In this document: one piece after another, positions 37,225 to 47,959 of the stretch
Numbering within the stretch: the first letter of the stretch is position 1
How the letters are laid out: each line of letters opens with the position of its first letter
Source: an uncultured Colwellia sp.
GTDB taxonomy: Bacteria > Pseudomonadota > Gammaproteobacteria > Enterobacterales > Alteromonadaceae
DNA length: 64,000 nucleotides
Reading direction: 5' to 3'
Assembly: GCA_913062815.1 (NCBI GenBank)
Contig: CAJXWZ010000005.1
Span: 1 to 64,000 of the forward strand
The notes under the pieces: model-generated
What the model was told of the DNA's origin: nothing
Databases searched by the model: none
Seen by the model: the letters and a program-made list of their open reading frames with translations, nothing else
Position numbers and translations under genes: made by a program

Positions 37225-37959
37225 ATGTTTACCTTTTCTTTGAAAAAAAATACCACGCTTATCATTGCAGCAACGTTGCTACTTACGTTATCAGCGTGTG
37301 GCGATAGCGATGATACAGCTGAAACTCCTGTACCTGCGCCCGCTCCAGCACCTGAGACACCTGCAGAGTACACTTATGCCGTAACGGTTACTAACCTAAC
37401 TTATGCTCAACCACTTTCCCCTCTTGGCGTTATTTTACATGCTGAAAGCAAAATGTGGGTGACAGGTGAAGCCTCTTCAGTCGCACTAGAAGTATTGGCC
37501 GAAGGTGGAGATAACAGTGACTTTATCGCTGATAGCAATGCCTTGGCAGCAATCTCTTCAGATGGTGTGATTTTACCTGGCTCTGCCGGTATGGTTGAAA
37601 TCTCCACTACCGACAGAAATGCAACATATTTTACCGTTGCAACCATGTTAGTGAATACAAATGACGCTTTCTCGGGTCTTACTGGTATAGATATTTCTGA
37701 AATGACTTTAGACGACAGCAAATCATGGAATTTGAACGTCTATGATTCAGGCACAGAAGCTAACTCAGAGCTTATGGGAACAATTCCTGGTCCAGTCGAT
37801 GGCGGTACCGGTTTTGATGCCATTCGTGATGATGTTGATTTTGTTGCTTATCATTCGGGTGTTGTTAGCCAAGATGATGGTTTATCTAACTCGGTTTTAA
37901 CGCAGGCGCATCGTTTTGATAACCCCGCGATAAAACTCACTATAACTCGAACAAAGTAA
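37225..37959 (+). CDS. spondin-domain lipoprotein
   Basis: A 244-residue predicted lipoprotein (lipobox TLSACG, Cys about 25) with a Pro/Ala/Glu linker (APAPAPETP) and a spondin domain that matches the upstream gene at each landmark (VTNLTYAQPLSPLG, KMWVTGEAS, NVYDSGTEANSEL). The pair looks like an old tandem duplication in which one copy became membrane-anchored and the other stayed soluble. AGGAGG precedes the ATG. Function unknown. Confidence 0.82.
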   Translation: MFTFSLKKNTTLIIAATLLLTLSACGDSDDTAETPVPAPAPAPETPAEYTYAVTVTNLTYAQPLSPLGVILHAESKMWVTGEASSVALEVLAEGGDNSDFIADSNALAAISSDGVILPGSAGMVEISTTDRNATYFTVATMLVNTNDAFSGLTGIDISEMTLDDSKSWNLNVYDSGTEANSELMGTIPGPVDGGTGFDAIRDDVDFVAYHSGVVSQDDGLSNSVLTQAHRFDNPAIKLTITRTK

Positions 37960-38004
37960 GATGAACTTGGCCAGTTAGTCCTTGTTCTACTAACTGGCCA
38001 AATT

Positions 38005-38748
38005 ATGAAAGATAAAATATTAATTGTTGAAGATGAAACGGATATTGCCAAATTAATTCAAGTACATTTATCTGAACTAGATATTGAAAGTGATATTTGT
38101 GGTCATGGGCAGCAAGCACTTGAGCAAGCGCTTAATAAGAATTATCAGTTAGTGATGCTTGATGTCATGCTACCAGGTATAAGCGGCTTAGATATTTGCC
38201 GGCAGCTACGCCAAGAAAAGCCTTTGCAGGCCATATTAATGCTGACCTCGAAGACCTCGGAAACAGATAGAGTATTGGGGCTTGAATTAGGGGCAGATGA
38301 TTACATGACCAAGCCCTTTAGCATCAGAGAATTGCAAGCGAGAGTGCGAACCCAGCTAAGGCGGGTACATGCGTTATCGGATCGTGCAAACACAACTGAA
38401 AATGCACAACATATAAATGGTGTTCAACATGAAAACAGTGGTACTTGTCTGGGGGAGTTACTTGTTGATCAACGTTATCACCAAGTCACCTACAAAGATA
38501 ACGCTATTAACTTAACCTCAACTGAATTTGAATTACTCGATTTTTTATGTAAAAACCCAGATCAAGTCTTTTCACGAGCGCAATTACTCGATGGAGTTTG
38601 GGGTTATAACCACAGTGGTTATGAGCATACCGTTAATTCTCACATTAATCGTTTGCGAAACAAATTAGAAGAAGATTGCGCAGCGCCAAAAATCATTCAA
38701 ACTGTGTGGGGTGTGGGCTATAAGCTTAACTCTGCGGGTGTACATTAA
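38005..38748 (+). CDS. OmpR-family response regulator
   Basis: A 247-residue receiver plus winged-helix protein: phospho-acceptor D53 (MLDVMLPG), TKPF loop, and C-terminal DNA-binding domain (LTSTEFELLDFLCKNPDQVF, TVWGVGYK). An unconserved linker of about 30 residues joins the domains. It lies 45 bp behind the spondin lipoprotein gene and 17 bp before its kinase gene. Confidence 0.93.
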   Translation: MKDKILIVEDETDIAKLIQVHLSELDIESDICGHGQQALEQALNKNYQLVMLDVMLPGISGLDICRQLRQEKPLQAILMLTSKTSETDRVLGLELGADDYMTKPFSIRELQARVRTQLRRVHALSDRANTTENAQHINGVQHENSGTCLGELLVDQRYHQVTYKDNAINLTSTEFELLDFLCKNPDQVFSRAQLLDGVWGYNHSGYEHTVNSHINRLRNKLEEDCAAPKIIQTVWGVGYKLNSAGVH

Positions 38749-38765
38749 ATTATAAGAGTTTATCC

Positions 38766-40244
38766 ATGAAACTTTCCCTATACCAACGACTTGCATTTTC
38801 AGTATGCGGGGCTTTTATTGTCTTAGCCTCATTACTCTTTTATTGGAGTAACTCTCTAGCTGAGCAATCAAAATTTCAAGCAGAGCAAAAGTTACATTTA
38901 CAGCTTGCCGATCATCTAGCACACGATAATCCACTACTTCAAGATGGTGTTTATGACAAAGCTGCATTAGAAAATTTGTTTCATACCCTAATGTTGCTTG
39001 GCCCAGCCTTTGAGTTTTATTTTCTTGATCCTGCAGGCAATATCATTACCTACTCAGCTGACGCCGATAAAATAAAACGTAAAAAAGTAGAATTAGCGCC
39101 CTTAGTTAATTTGATTTCAAATCCTGCAGCGGTACCCGTTTTTGGTGATGATCCTCGCCATGCCAACAAAAAGAAAATATTTTCAGCTTCCCCTATCTAT
39201 CGTGGTGATAATTTACAAGGCTACTTGTATGTCATTATTGGCGGCGAAATATATGACTCTATTTTTAGCCAAGTAAAAAATGATAAACGCTTACAACAAT
39301 ATTCCACCTTATTTATTGGCGCTTTGCTGTTGTTGCTACTTATTTTATTAGCAATATTTCGTTACTTCACCGCACCAATAAAGCAGTTAGCCAATGACAT
39401 GCAAGCGATAAAAGCGGTTAAATTTGATCAGAGCAAGGTGTCTTTATCAAGCTGGAAAAATCATCAAAGCAATGAAGTGCATATGCTAGGTGATAATTTT
39501 AATGCCATGGTTAAGCAGATTAATCAGCAGTTTTCCTTGTTAACTGAAAATGATCGTATTCGAAGAGAGTTGTTAGCACACCTTTCTCATGATCTACGTA
39601 CCCCACTTGCGACTATGCAAGGCTATATTGAAACAATGGTGATTAAGGGAAAAGAATTAACAGAGATAGAACAGGCAGAGTTTTTGTCCACCGCACAACG
39701 CAATGGTATGCAACTGAAGCGTTTAATTGATCAGATATTTGAATTAGCCCATTTAGATGATGGGCAAGTTACGGTGAATTTAGAAACGTTCGCAATTGGT
39801 GAGTTATTACATGACATCATTGCCAAATTTTCCTTAAAAGCCAAAGAAAAACAAATAACGCTTAGTTTACAACCTGAGCAATGTGGCTTTATTGTTTATT
39901 CAGATATAGCCAAACTTGAGCGAATTATCACTAATTTAATCGAAAATGCGATTAGACATACCGATTCACAAGGCGAAATAGGCATTATTGTTAGCCAACT
40001 TAGCGACAAAATAAAAATAGCGGTTACTGATAATGGCTCAGGTATCAGTAAAGAAGATATTGCTTACATTTTTGATGCTAGGTACCGCGCGAGTAACGCC
40101 GTTGAAGATAGCACACCTCATACGGGACTAGGTTTAGCCATCAGCCAAAAACTTAGTAAAATTTTAAATTCAGAATTATTTGTTGATAGTAAACTAGGAC
40201 AAGGCAGTTGTTTTTCAATGTCATTACAGTTGGTACAGCACTAA
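38766..40244 (+). CDS. sensor histidine kinase
   Basis: A 492-residue membrane kinase: TM1 (LAFSVCGAFIVLASLLFYW), a periplasmic sensor of about 140 residues, TM2 (LFIGALLLLLLILLAIF), HAMP, H-box (LLAHLSHDLRTPLATMQGY), N-box (NLIENAIRHT) and G-boxes (DNGSGI, HTGLGLAI). Partner of the preceding regulator. With the spondin genes directly upstream, the pair may form one regulated unit. Confidence 0.93.
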   Translation: MKLSLYQRLAFSVCGAFIVLASLLFYWSNSLAEQSKFQAEQKLHLQLADHLAHDNPLLQDGVYDKAALENLFHTLMLLGPAFEFYFLDPAGNIITYSADADKIKRKKVELAPLVNLISNPAAVPVFGDDPRHANKKKIFSASPIYRGDNLQGYLYVIIGGEIYDSIFSQVKNDKRLQQYSTLFIGALLLLLLILLAIFRYFTAPIKQLANDMQAIKAVKFDQSKVSLSSWKNHQSNEVHMLGDNFNAMVKQINQQFSLLTENDRIRRELLAHLSHDLRTPLATMQGYIETMVIKGKELTEIEQAEFLSTAQRNGMQLKRLIDQIFELAHLDDGQVTVNLETFAIGELLHDIIAKFSLKAKEKQITLSLQPEQCGFIVYSDIAKLERIITNLIENAIRHTDSQGEIGIIVSQLSDKIKIAVTDNGSGISKEDIAYIFDARYRASNAVEDSTPHTGLGLAISQKLSKILNSELFVDSKLGQGSCFSMSLQLVQH

Positions 40245-40292
40245 ATTAATAGATAATGTGATAACGCTGTAGTTTTATTAAAAAATTAATTC

Positions 40293-40317
40293 AGAGAGGT
40301 AGACGCTCTACCTCTCT
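40293..40317. terminator. hairpin between converging genes
   Basis: A perfect 11-bp stem AGAGAGGTAGA / TCTACCTCTCT with a 3-nt loop, between the histidine kinase gene and parC, which converge. T-runs are weak close to the stem, so it may be a rho-independent terminator or an mRNA-protecting hairpin. Confidence 0.65.
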
Positions 40318-40342
40318 TGATTTAGCAAGCCTGATACAACGG

Positions 40343-42655
40343 TTAGTCTGTAGATGAATTTTCGCTGTTTTGTTCAACGTCACTACTTTCTTGGCTCGTT
40401 TTAGCTAGCTCTATGTCTATTTGATCAACTCGCTGTAAGCCACGAGGTAATTTATTACCTCTACGGCCTCTTTCGCCCCGATAATGCTCTATATCAGTAG
40501 GTTTTAACGTTAACTTACGACGGCCCGCATGAAGCGTTACACTGGCACCTTCAGGGATAATTTCCAGTAAGGTTACGAATTCTTCTCGGGCTTTAGCTCT
40601 GGCAGAAGGAATATTTATGATCTTGTTGCCTTTACCTTTACTTAGTACGGGTAAGTTCTTAACAGGGAACACCAACATGCGTCCTTCGGTGGTTATCGCC
40701 AGACAAGATTCATTATCTATATCAATGATAGGTTGTGGTGTTAAAACCTTTGCTGCAGCAGGTAAAGATATCATGGCCTTACCATTTTTATTACGACTGA
40801 TCATATCGCTAAAGCTACTAACAAAACCATATCCGGCATCACTGACCAGCAGATATTTATCATCATCGTTAGCCATAACACAGTGCACAAAGTTTTCACC
40901 TGTGGCTAAATTAAAGCGTCCTGTCAAAGGTTCACCTTGGCTTCTTGCTGTTGGCAAAGTATGGGCATCAGTAGTGAAGGCTCGTCCTGATGAGTCAAAA
41001 AATGCTACCGGACGATTACTTCGACCTTTGACTGCACATAAATAATTATCGCCAGCCTTATAACTTAGCGCTGTTGGGTCTATATCATGACCTTTAGCAC
41101 AACGAGCCCAACCTTTATCAGATACTACAACGGTTACAGGTTCACTTGGTACAAGATCTTTTTCAGTTAACGCTTTTGACTCAGTTCGTTCAACTAATTT
41201 AGAACGTCTGTCATCTCCATACTCTTTCGCAGCGATAAGAATTTCTTTCTTCATTAGCGTGCTCATACGTGCTTTTGAATTTAGAATTTTCTCTAAATAT
41301 TCTTGCTCTTCGCGCAGTTCATCCTGCTCAGCACGAATTTTAAATTCTTCTAACTTGGCAAGCTGTCTAAGTTTAATTTCTAAAATGGCATGTGCTTGTA
41401 TTTCAGATAAACCAAAACGAGACATTAACTCTGCTTTGGGTTCATCAAAGCCGCGAATAATTTCTATGACCTCATCAATATTTAAGTAGGCCACTAACAA
41501 GCCATCTAAAATATGTAAACGAGCAAGCACTTTATCTAAGCGATATTGTAAGCGTCGCCTTACTGTTTCACGACGATACTCAAGCCATTCAGACAAGATC
41601 TCCCGCAAATTTTTAACTGCCGGACGATTATCTAGCCCAATCATATTAATATTAACGCGGTAACTTTTCTCTAAATCGGTGCTGGCAAATAAATGTTGCA
41701 TTAATTGTTCAATATCAACACGGTTTGATCTTGGTACAACAACTAAACGCACAGGATTTTCATGATCTGACTCATCACGAAGATCAACCACCATAGGCAG
41801 TTTTTTCGCGGTCATTTGACCGGCAATTTGCTCTAGAATTTTACCACCTGACGCCTGATGAGGTAAGGCTGTGATAACAACCTCACCTTGCTCAATCTCA
41901 TATACCGCACGCATTCTTATGCTGCCACGGCCTGTTTGATATATTTTTTCAATATCAGCTTTCGGGGTGATTATTTCGGCATCGGTTGGGTAGTCAGGAC
42001 CTTTTACAAAGGTCAATAGGTCGGCAACTTCAGCTTTAGGTTGTTCGATTAAATGCACACATGCATCGGCAATTTCACGCACATTGTGCGGAGGAATATC
42101 TGTTGCCATACCAACAGCGATACCGGTAATACCATTGAGTAAAATATGAGGTAATCGCGCGGGTAATGTTTTTGGCTCCTTCATGGTGCCATCGAAGTTA
42201 GGTACCCAATCAACAGTACCTTGGCCCAGTTCAGCTAATAATACTTCACTGAAACGCGATAAACGCGATTCGGTATAACGCATAGCCGCGAAAGATTTAG
42301 GATCGTCTGGTGCACCCCAGTTTCCTTGCCCGTCTACAAGCGGATAACGATAAGAAAAAGGTTGTGCCATTAACACCATAGCTTCGTAACAAGCGCTATC
42401 ACCATGAGGATGAAACTTACCTAATACATCACCTACGGTACGTGCTGACTTTTTATATTTTGCCGCTGCCGATAAACCAAGCTCTGACATTGCATAAACA
42501 ATACGACGTTGCACAGGCTTCAGCCCATCACCAATGTGCGGCAAAGCTCTGTCCATGATCACATACATAGAATAGTTTAAATAAGCTTCTTCGGTGAAAC
42601 GTCTTAGGGGAACTTGTTCGACCCCGTCTGGACTATATTCGAGTACATCAGACAT
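40343..42655 (-). CDS. parC: DNA topoisomerase IV subunit A
   Basis: A 770-residue ParC, which breaks and rejoins DNA to unlink daughter chromosomes. The active-site Tyr127 lies in [10 protein letters not shown]. The quinolone-determining region [12 protein letters not shown] carries Ser87 and Glu91, the usual sensitive-type residues. The C-terminal pinwheel domain has the degenerate blades of ParC rather than a GyrA box, and the tail is acidic. It is separated from parE by two GGDEF genes on the same strand. Confidence 0.96.
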   Translation of the reverse strand: MSDVLEYSPDGVEQVPLRRFTEEAYLNYSMYVIMDRALPHIGDGLKPVQRRIVYAMSELGLSAAAKYKKSARTVGDVLGKFHPHGDSACYEAMVLMAQPFSYRYPLVDGQGNWGAPDDPKSFAAMRYTESRLSRFSEVLLAELGQGTVDWVPNFDGTMKEPKTLPARLPHILLNGITGIAVGMATDIPPHNVREIADACVHLIEQPKAEVADLLTFVKGPDYPTDAEIITPKADIEKIYQTGRGSIRMRAVYEIEQGEVVITALPHQASGGKILEQIAGQMTAKKLPMVVDLRDESDHENPVRLVVVPRSNRVDIEQLMQHLFASTDLEKSYRVNINMIGLDNRPAVKNLREILSEWLEYRRETVRRRLQYRLDKVLARLHILDGLLVAYLNIDEVIEIIRGFDEPKAELMSRFGLSEIQAHAILEIKLRQLAKLEEFKIRAEQDELREEQEYLEKILNSKARMSTLMKKEILIAAKEYGDDRRSKLVERTESKALTEKDLVPSEPVTVVVSDKGWARCAKGHDIDPTALSYKAGDNYLCAVKGRSNRPVAFFDSSGRAFTTDAHTLPTARSQGEPLTGRFNLATGENFVHCVMANDDDKYLLVSDAGYGFVSSFSDMISRNKNGKAMISLPAAAKVLTPQPIIDIDNESCLAITTEGRMLVFPVKNLPVLSKGKGNKIINIPSARAKAREEFVTLLEIIPEGASVTLHAGRRKLTLKPTDIEHYRGERGRRGNKLPRGLQRVDQIDIELAKTSQESSDVEQNSENSSTD

Positions 42656-42766
42656 GAAATAATTATCCTAATACCGCCAATGAGGCGATTTATTTTTCTT
42701 ATAAATGGTATTTTTCGAGATAACGTCTAGCTTATCTGATTTTAAAGACCAAGTGAATGCAAAAAG

Positions 42767-43999
42767 CTAGCGCTGAACGCTTTCTTGAGTGTCTATCATA
42801 GTATCGTAGCTAACCATTTGATTTCGTCCTTGCGCTTTTGCTTGATACATGGCTAAATCTGCAATATTTAAAATATCATCAAAGCTACCGTTCGAATCTT
42901 TTAAGGTGGCAACACCTATACTTAAGGTAATACTTCGGTCGACACCAAAACGAGTGAAATCAAAGTTTGCTATTTTTTCCATTACCCGTACAGCAATAGC
43001 TTTGGCTTTATCAAGATCGGTATTAGGCAATAAAACCACAAACTCTTCTCCACCTAAACGGGCAAAAACATCACGCGAACGCATAGTTTCACTGACCAAC
43101 AGTGCTAATTTTTCCAACACTAAATCGCCAATTTGATGACCAAACTCATCATTTATTAACTTAAAATAATCAATATCGAAAAGTAACAAGCTTAAATCAA
43201 GTTGATTAATATTCGCCTCACTAACCATTCCTTGGCCTTTAGCAAATAACGTAGCTCGGTTGATTAACCCTGTTAAGCTGTCTGTTTTACTTAAGTGTAA
43301 TAGTTTTTTTCTGACCTTTAATTGCCGTAAAAATAATAAAACAAATAGTATAATTGTGCATATTATTAAGATGAATTGTTGTTGTTGTTCTTGTTGTGTT
43401 TTATAAACATCGGCTATACGGAGTGCTTTTAATTTATTTTGATTTTCCAACAGTGCATTAGCTTCAATTTTATGGGTGATTTCATACTTTCGAGTCAGCG
43501 CTTTAATGGTAATTTCACGGTTCGCATCACTAAAGTCATTGTATTCATCAATATAAGCTTTTTTAGCTTGATAAGCATTATCGTAATCTTGAATGGCATG
43601 ATAGCTATTGGCCAATATTAAATGAGCGTTTGAAAAAATAGGCAGGTTTAACTGCTTTTCAATAATGTGTTCTCTTAATGATTTGGCTTGTTCAATTAAA
43701 GAGATAACTTCACTATGTTGCCTTTCCAACTGCTTTAGCTTAGCTTCAGCAACTAAGATCAAATATTGCTCAGCATAATTTAAACTTGCAACATCAAGGG
43801 CTAATGACTGTAATAAGAGTGTTGCTTCATTGGGTGAGCTAGTTGCCAACTCTATTGTTGCTATGACATCTTCACTAAGTGCGTACTCTCTCACTTTGGT
43901 TAGTGTTGACGGTTCCTTTTCATCCTCTGTTGCTGCCCTAGCTAAGTTATAACCACTGCTCAGTGACACAATTAACATAGCGATAAGGAGTTTATTCAT
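42767..43999 (-). CDS. GGDEF diguanylate cyclase with periplasmic helical domain
   Basis: About 410 residues: signal/TM at the N-terminus, an extracytoplasmic helical region with TPR-like features (residues about 20-200), a TM helix (FILIICTIILFVLLFL), and a C-terminal GGDEF domain with GGEEF in RLGGEEFVVLLPN. The active site is intact, so c-di-GMP synthesis is expected. The start is the ATG at 43999, which overlaps the upstream stop as TAATG; translation is probably coupled to the preceding gene. Confidence 0.9.
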   Translation of the reverse strand: MNKLLIAMLIVSLSSGYNLARAATEDEKEPSTLTKVREYALSEDVIATIELATSSPNEATLLLQSLALDVASLNYAEQYLILVAEAKLKQLERQHSEVISLIEQAKSLREHIIEKQLNLPIFSNAHLILANSYHAIQDYDNAYQAKKAYIDEYNDFSDANREITIKALTRKYEITHKIEANALLENQNKLKALRIADVYKTQQEQQQQFILIICTIILFVLLFLRQLKVRKKLLHLSKTDSLTGLINRATLFAKGQGMVSEANINQLDLSLLLFDIDYFKLINDEFGHQIGDLVLEKLALLVSETMRSRDVFARLGGEEFVVLLPNTDLDKAKAIAVRVMEKIANFDFTRFGVDRSITLSIGVATLKDSNGSFDDILNIADLAMYQAKAQGRNQMVSYDTMIDTQESVQR

Positions 44000-45936
44000 T
44001 AGCAGCAAACCTTATTTCGGCCTTGCGCTTTCGCTTGATATAATAAGCTGTCTGCCTTATTAATTAATGCCATCAAGTCATATTGTTTTTCAGTAGAGGC
44101 TTCTGCACTGTTAGCGATACCGAGACTAATACTAGTGGTAAAAGACTTTGCAAAATCATGTATAACTTCCCACGAATACTCTCTCACGGAAACTCTAAAT
44201 CTTTGTGCTATTTTAGTCGCTTGTACCGTAGAAGTATCGGGTAAAAAAATAATAAATTCTTCTCCGCCAAATCGCCCAAAAATGTCACTATCTCGCAAAT
44301 GTAACTCACCAAGTTCGACCACTTTTTTTAACACCAGATCACCAACACTATGGCCATAATGATCATTAACTTGCTTAAAATTATCAATATCAATCATGAT
44401 GACACTGAATTCAGCTTGTTTAATTTTTGCCTTCTGTAATAGCTTATGCCCCTTCCTCATCAGTTTTCTACGATTAGCGATGCCAGTTAACATGTCTATG
44501 CTAGACGCTTTATATAACTTACGCTGCCCTTGCACCAATTTAATCAAGGTCCAGGCAAATATTAACGCGACTACGGCAATATAAAGCAAATACATTTTTT
44601 GCTGTTCTTGCTTTTGTTCCGCCTCTAATAAAGATATTTCTTGCAAGGTTTGTTTATTTTTCAATACTTGCTTCTGTAAATCAGCCTCTTTAGCTTCAAG
44701 GGCAAGTCGAACTTCAGAAACGGATTGAGAGTATTTTTTCTCTCGCCACTGTATTGTTAGTGCTAGTCGTTGCGCCTGCAGATCATAGGCTTGCTGGAAA
44801 TAACCTAATTTAGCATAGGTTTTCGATTTCAAATTGACTAAGCTGATGTGAGCTTCCATTTTTATTAAGCCTAAAGGCATACGCCCTTGCAGAATACTCT
44901 CAACTTTTGCAATACTATCGAGGGTTTCATTAAAACGCTCTAATTCAAATAATACAAAAGCTTCATCGAAATAATACTGAAATTCATAAGTATATTGTTC
45001 GATATTAATCATATATTGTTTAGATAACATTAAATATTGATAGCTAGCCTCTGGGTTAACCTGTTCTTGTTTTAAATTTGCCCAAGCTAAACCTGAGTAC
45101 GCACTATACATAATTTGATCAGGCGCCAAGCCTTTTGATTCATCAATAATGGTTTTGTATATAGTGATTGCTTGTTCATAATCTTTTTCTAATAAATGGT
45201 TTATACCAATATTAACCAGTGCATTTAAAGATAAGATAGTTTTGTCGGCACTTTTGTAATGCTGATAAGCTTGTTGATAATAAACCATGGATTGCTCTGC
45301 TCTATCAAGGTAAGCATACAAAATCCCTAATTCGGAGTTCACCGAGCCTTTAAGTTCTTCATCGTCGGTTTGTTTGGCAATATTATAGGCGTCGTTTAAA
45401 ACAATAAGCGAGTTTTCATATCTATCGGTAAGATAGTAAATAGCACCTAAATTAATTAAGCCGGTAGCAATTAATACGTTGTCATGTAAGGATTTAGCGA
45501 GTTCTAGGCCACTTTCATAATCTTTTGTGGCTAATTCAGTTTCACCAATGCTCTCGTAGGAAAATCCTCGGCTATACAGTAACTCTGAGATTAGCAGACT
45601 AGGGCTAGATAATTTTAAGGTGAGTTTTAGACCGTCAGAGGCTGCCTGCTTAGCTAAATGATATTTGCCATGAAGGGTGTATATGTCAGTTAATAAGTTT
45701 TGGTAAGTAATTTTTTGCTTTAAGGATAGTTCATCAAACCGTTCTGCATAACGGTTTAGTTCCGCTTGTGCTTGGGGAACATTGCTATCGATGAGCTTTT
45801 CAATTTCTAATGCGTCATCGTCAAAGCCCTCTACACCCTTCTCTTGTAACGCAGCCGCAAAACTTGTTTGTGCCAACAGGCAAAAACAAATGCTAAGCAT
45901 GACTTTTAAGCAATGAGATGAGAATTTATCGAGCAA
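43999..45936 (-). CDS. TPR-GGDEF diguanylate cyclase
   Basis: A 645-residue protein: signal peptide, periplasmic TPR array (about residues 60-390, e.g. ATKDYESGLELAKSL, LNLGAIYYLTDRYENSL-type repeats), a coiled-coil-like stretch, a TM helix (LLYIAVVALIFAWTLIKLV) and GGDEF with GGEEF (RFGGEEFIIFLPD). Predicted to make c-di-GMP under control of a periplasmic protein-binding domain. It shares its architecture with the next gene, so the two are likely tandem paralogues. Confidence 0.9.
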   Translation of the reverse strand: MLDKFSSHCLKVMLSICFCLLAQTSFAAALQEKGVEGFDDDALEIEKLIDSNVPQAQAELNRYAERFDELSLKQKITYQNLLTDIYTLHGKYHLAKQAASDGLKLTLKLSSPSLLISELLYSRGFSYESIGETELATKDYESGLELAKSLHDNVLIATGLINLGAIYYLTDRYENSLIVLNDAYNIAKQTDDEELKGSVNSELGILYAYLDRAEQSMVYYQQAYQHYKSADKTILSLNALVNIGINHLLEKDYEQAITIYKTIIDESKGLAPDQIMYSAYSGLAWANLKQEQVNPEASYQYLMLSKQYMINIEQYTYEFQYYFDEAFVLFELERFNETLDSIAKVESILQGRMPLGLIKMEAHISLVNLKSKTYAKLGYFQQAYDLQAQRLALTIQWREKKYSQSVSEVRLALEAKEADLQKQVLKNKQTLQEISLLEAEQKQEQQKMYLLYIAVVALIFAWTLIKLVQGQRKLYKASSIDMLTGIANRRKLMRKGHKLLQKAKIKQAEFSVIMIDIDNFKQVNDHYGHSVGDLVLKKVVELGELHLRDSDIFGRFGGEEFIIFLPDTSTVQATKIAQRFRVSVREYSWEVIHDFAKSFTTSISLGIANSAEASTEKQYDLMALINKADSLLYQAKAQGRNKVCC

Positions 45937-46025
45937 GGATACTGACCTTAACTTTTATATTTTTATTATTAAAGTCAGTATAAAACGATTGTTGTTCAAA
46001 TTAAAAGCGATAAACAGTATGGAAC

Positions 46026-47918
46026 TTAAACTACTGCCATATCACCTTTAGATTGCAACCACTCTTTACGGTCACCAGAGCGCTTTTTAGAAAGCAGCAT
46101 ATCCATCATTTCAATGGTTTCACTATGTTCATCATCTAACGCGGTAAGTTGTACTAAACGACGTGTATTGGCATCCATAGTGGTTTCTCTCAACTGCAAA
46201 GGGTTCATTTCACCCAAGCCTTTAAAGCGTTGCACGTTAACTTTGCCACGTTTTTTTTCTGCTTCTATTCGGTCTAATACACCATCTTTTTCTGCTTCAT
46301 CAAGTGCATAATAAACTTCTTTACCAACATCGATACGATATAAAGGTGGCATGGCAACATAAACATGACCTGCTTGTACCAAGGGTAAAAAATGCTGAGT
46401 AAATAATGCACATAACAATGTTGCAATATGAAGCCCGTCCGAGTCAGCATCAGCAAGGATACATATTTTACCGTAACGTAACTCTGATAAATCATCACTG
46501 TCTGGATCAATACCTAAGGCTACTGAAATATCATGTACTTCTTGTGATGCTAGAATTTGCCCTGAATCAACTTCCCAAGTATTAAGAATTTTACCGCGCA
46601 ATGGCATGATAGCTTGTGTTTCGCGATCCCTTGCTTGTTTAGCACTACCTCCCGCTGAATCACCTTCCACTAAAAACAGTTCTGTAAAGGCTAAATCTTG
46701 ACTACCACAATCAGTCAACTTACCTGGTAATGCAGGCCCCTGAGTGATTTTTTTACGCACCACTTTTTTACTCGCACGCATACGTTTTTGTGCGTTACTA
46801 ATACAAAATTCAGCGAGCGTTTCGGCTATTTCAGTATGCTCATTTAACCATAAACTAAAAGAGTCTTTCACCACACCGGTAACAAAAGCGGCACATTGTC
46901 TTGATGACAAGCGCTCTTTGGTTTGTCCGGCAAATTGCGGGTCTTGCATTTTGATCGATAAAATATAGCTACACTTATCCCATACATCATCAGGAGTAAG
47001 TTTTACACCGCGAGGAATTAAATTGCGGAACTCGCAAAATTCGCGCATCGACTCAAGCAAGCCTTGGCGTAAACCATTAACATGAGTACCTCCAGAAACA
47101 GTTGGAATCAAATTTACATAGCTTTCACCAACACCTTCGCCCCCTTCTGGCAACCAAGTAACAGCCCAGTCGGCTGCTTCACTTTGCGCCGTAAAAGTAC
47201 CAATAAAAGGTTGTTCAGGTAAACTGACATAACCTTTAACGGATTCTTTCAAATAATCCGTTAAACCATCTTCATAACACCACTGATATTTTTTATTCTC
47301 AATTTTGTCATGAAACTTAATGGTTAAGCCGGGACATAAGACCGCTTTAGCTTTTAATAAATGGGTCAGTTTTAGCACTGAAAATTTTGCTGAGTCAAAA
47401 TACTTAGCATCAGGCCAAAATTTAACACGCGTACCGGTATTTCGTTTTCCTACCGTACCTGTTTCGGTTAGCTCTTCTACTTTAAATCCATCTTCAAAAG
47501 CCATTTCATAGACTTTACTATCACGTCTAACACTGACATCGACACGCGTCGATAACGCATTAACCACTGAGATACCAACACCGTGTAAACCACCTGAGAA
47601 TTGATAGTTCTTATTGGAAAACTTACCACCAGCATGTAGTTTACAAAAAATAAGTTCGACCCCTGATACACCTTCTTCAGGGTGAATATCCGTGGGCATA
47701 CCCCGGCCATCATCAATAATTTCGAGCGACTGATCTTTATCTAAAGTAACGCTAATATTCTGCGCATGCCCAGCCAGGGCTTCATCAACTGAGTTATCAA
47801 TGACTTCCTGGCCCAAATGGTTTGGTCTACTCGTATCGGTATACATACCTGGACGATGGCGAACGGGATCTAAGCCACTTAGTACTTCAATGGAATCTGA
47901 GTTATATTGATCGGTCAT
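46026..47918 (-). CDS. parE: DNA topoisomerase IV subunit B
   Basis: A 630-residue ParE with the GHKL ATPase (EVIDNSVDEALAGHA, DDGRGMP, GLHGVGISVVNALS), transducer and Toprim domain (LVEGDSAGGSAKQARDR, DADSDGLHI), ending in the usual short C-terminus. Works with ParC as the decatenase. First in a chain parE-yqiA-cpdA-yqiB-nudF reading the minus strand, the order found in E. coli. Confidence 0.96.
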   Translation of the reverse strand: MTDQYNSDSIEVLSGLDPVRHRPGMYTDTSRPNHLGQEVIDNSVDEALAGHAQNISVTLDKDQSLEIIDDGRGMPTDIHPEEGVSGVELIFCKLHAGGKFSNKNYQFSGGLHGVGISVVNALSTRVDVSVRRDSKVYEMAFEDGFKVEELTETGTVGKRNTGTRVKFWPDAKYFDSAKFSVLKLTHLLKAKAVLCPGLTIKFHDKIENKKYQWCYEDGLTDYLKESVKGYVSLPEQPFIGTFTAQSEAADWAVTWLPEGGEGVGESYVNLIPTVSGGTHVNGLRQGLLESMREFCEFRNLIPRGVKLTPDDVWDKCSYILSIKMQDPQFAGQTKERLSSRQCAAFVTGVVKDSFSLWLNEHTEIAETLAEFCISNAQKRMRASKKVVRKKITQGPALPGKLTDCGSQDLAFTELFLVEGDSAGGSAKQARDRETQAIMPLRGKILNTWEVDSGQILASQEVHDISVALGIDPDSDDLSELRYGKICILADADSDGLHIATLLCALFTQHFLPLVQAGHVYVAMPPLYRIDVGKEVYYALDEAEKDGVLDRIEAEKKRGKVNVQRFKGLGEMNPLQLRETTMDANTRRLVQLTALDDEHSETIEMMDMLLSKKRSGDRKEWLQSKGDMAVV

Positions 47919-47959
47919 GGTTTTTATTCTATGTAAATATTGTTATTTTTGTATGCTGC

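Noticed and set aside
40343..42655. Quinolone-resistance substitutions in ParC
   Set aside because: Ser87 and Glu91 in [12 protein letters not shown] are the sensitive-type residues.
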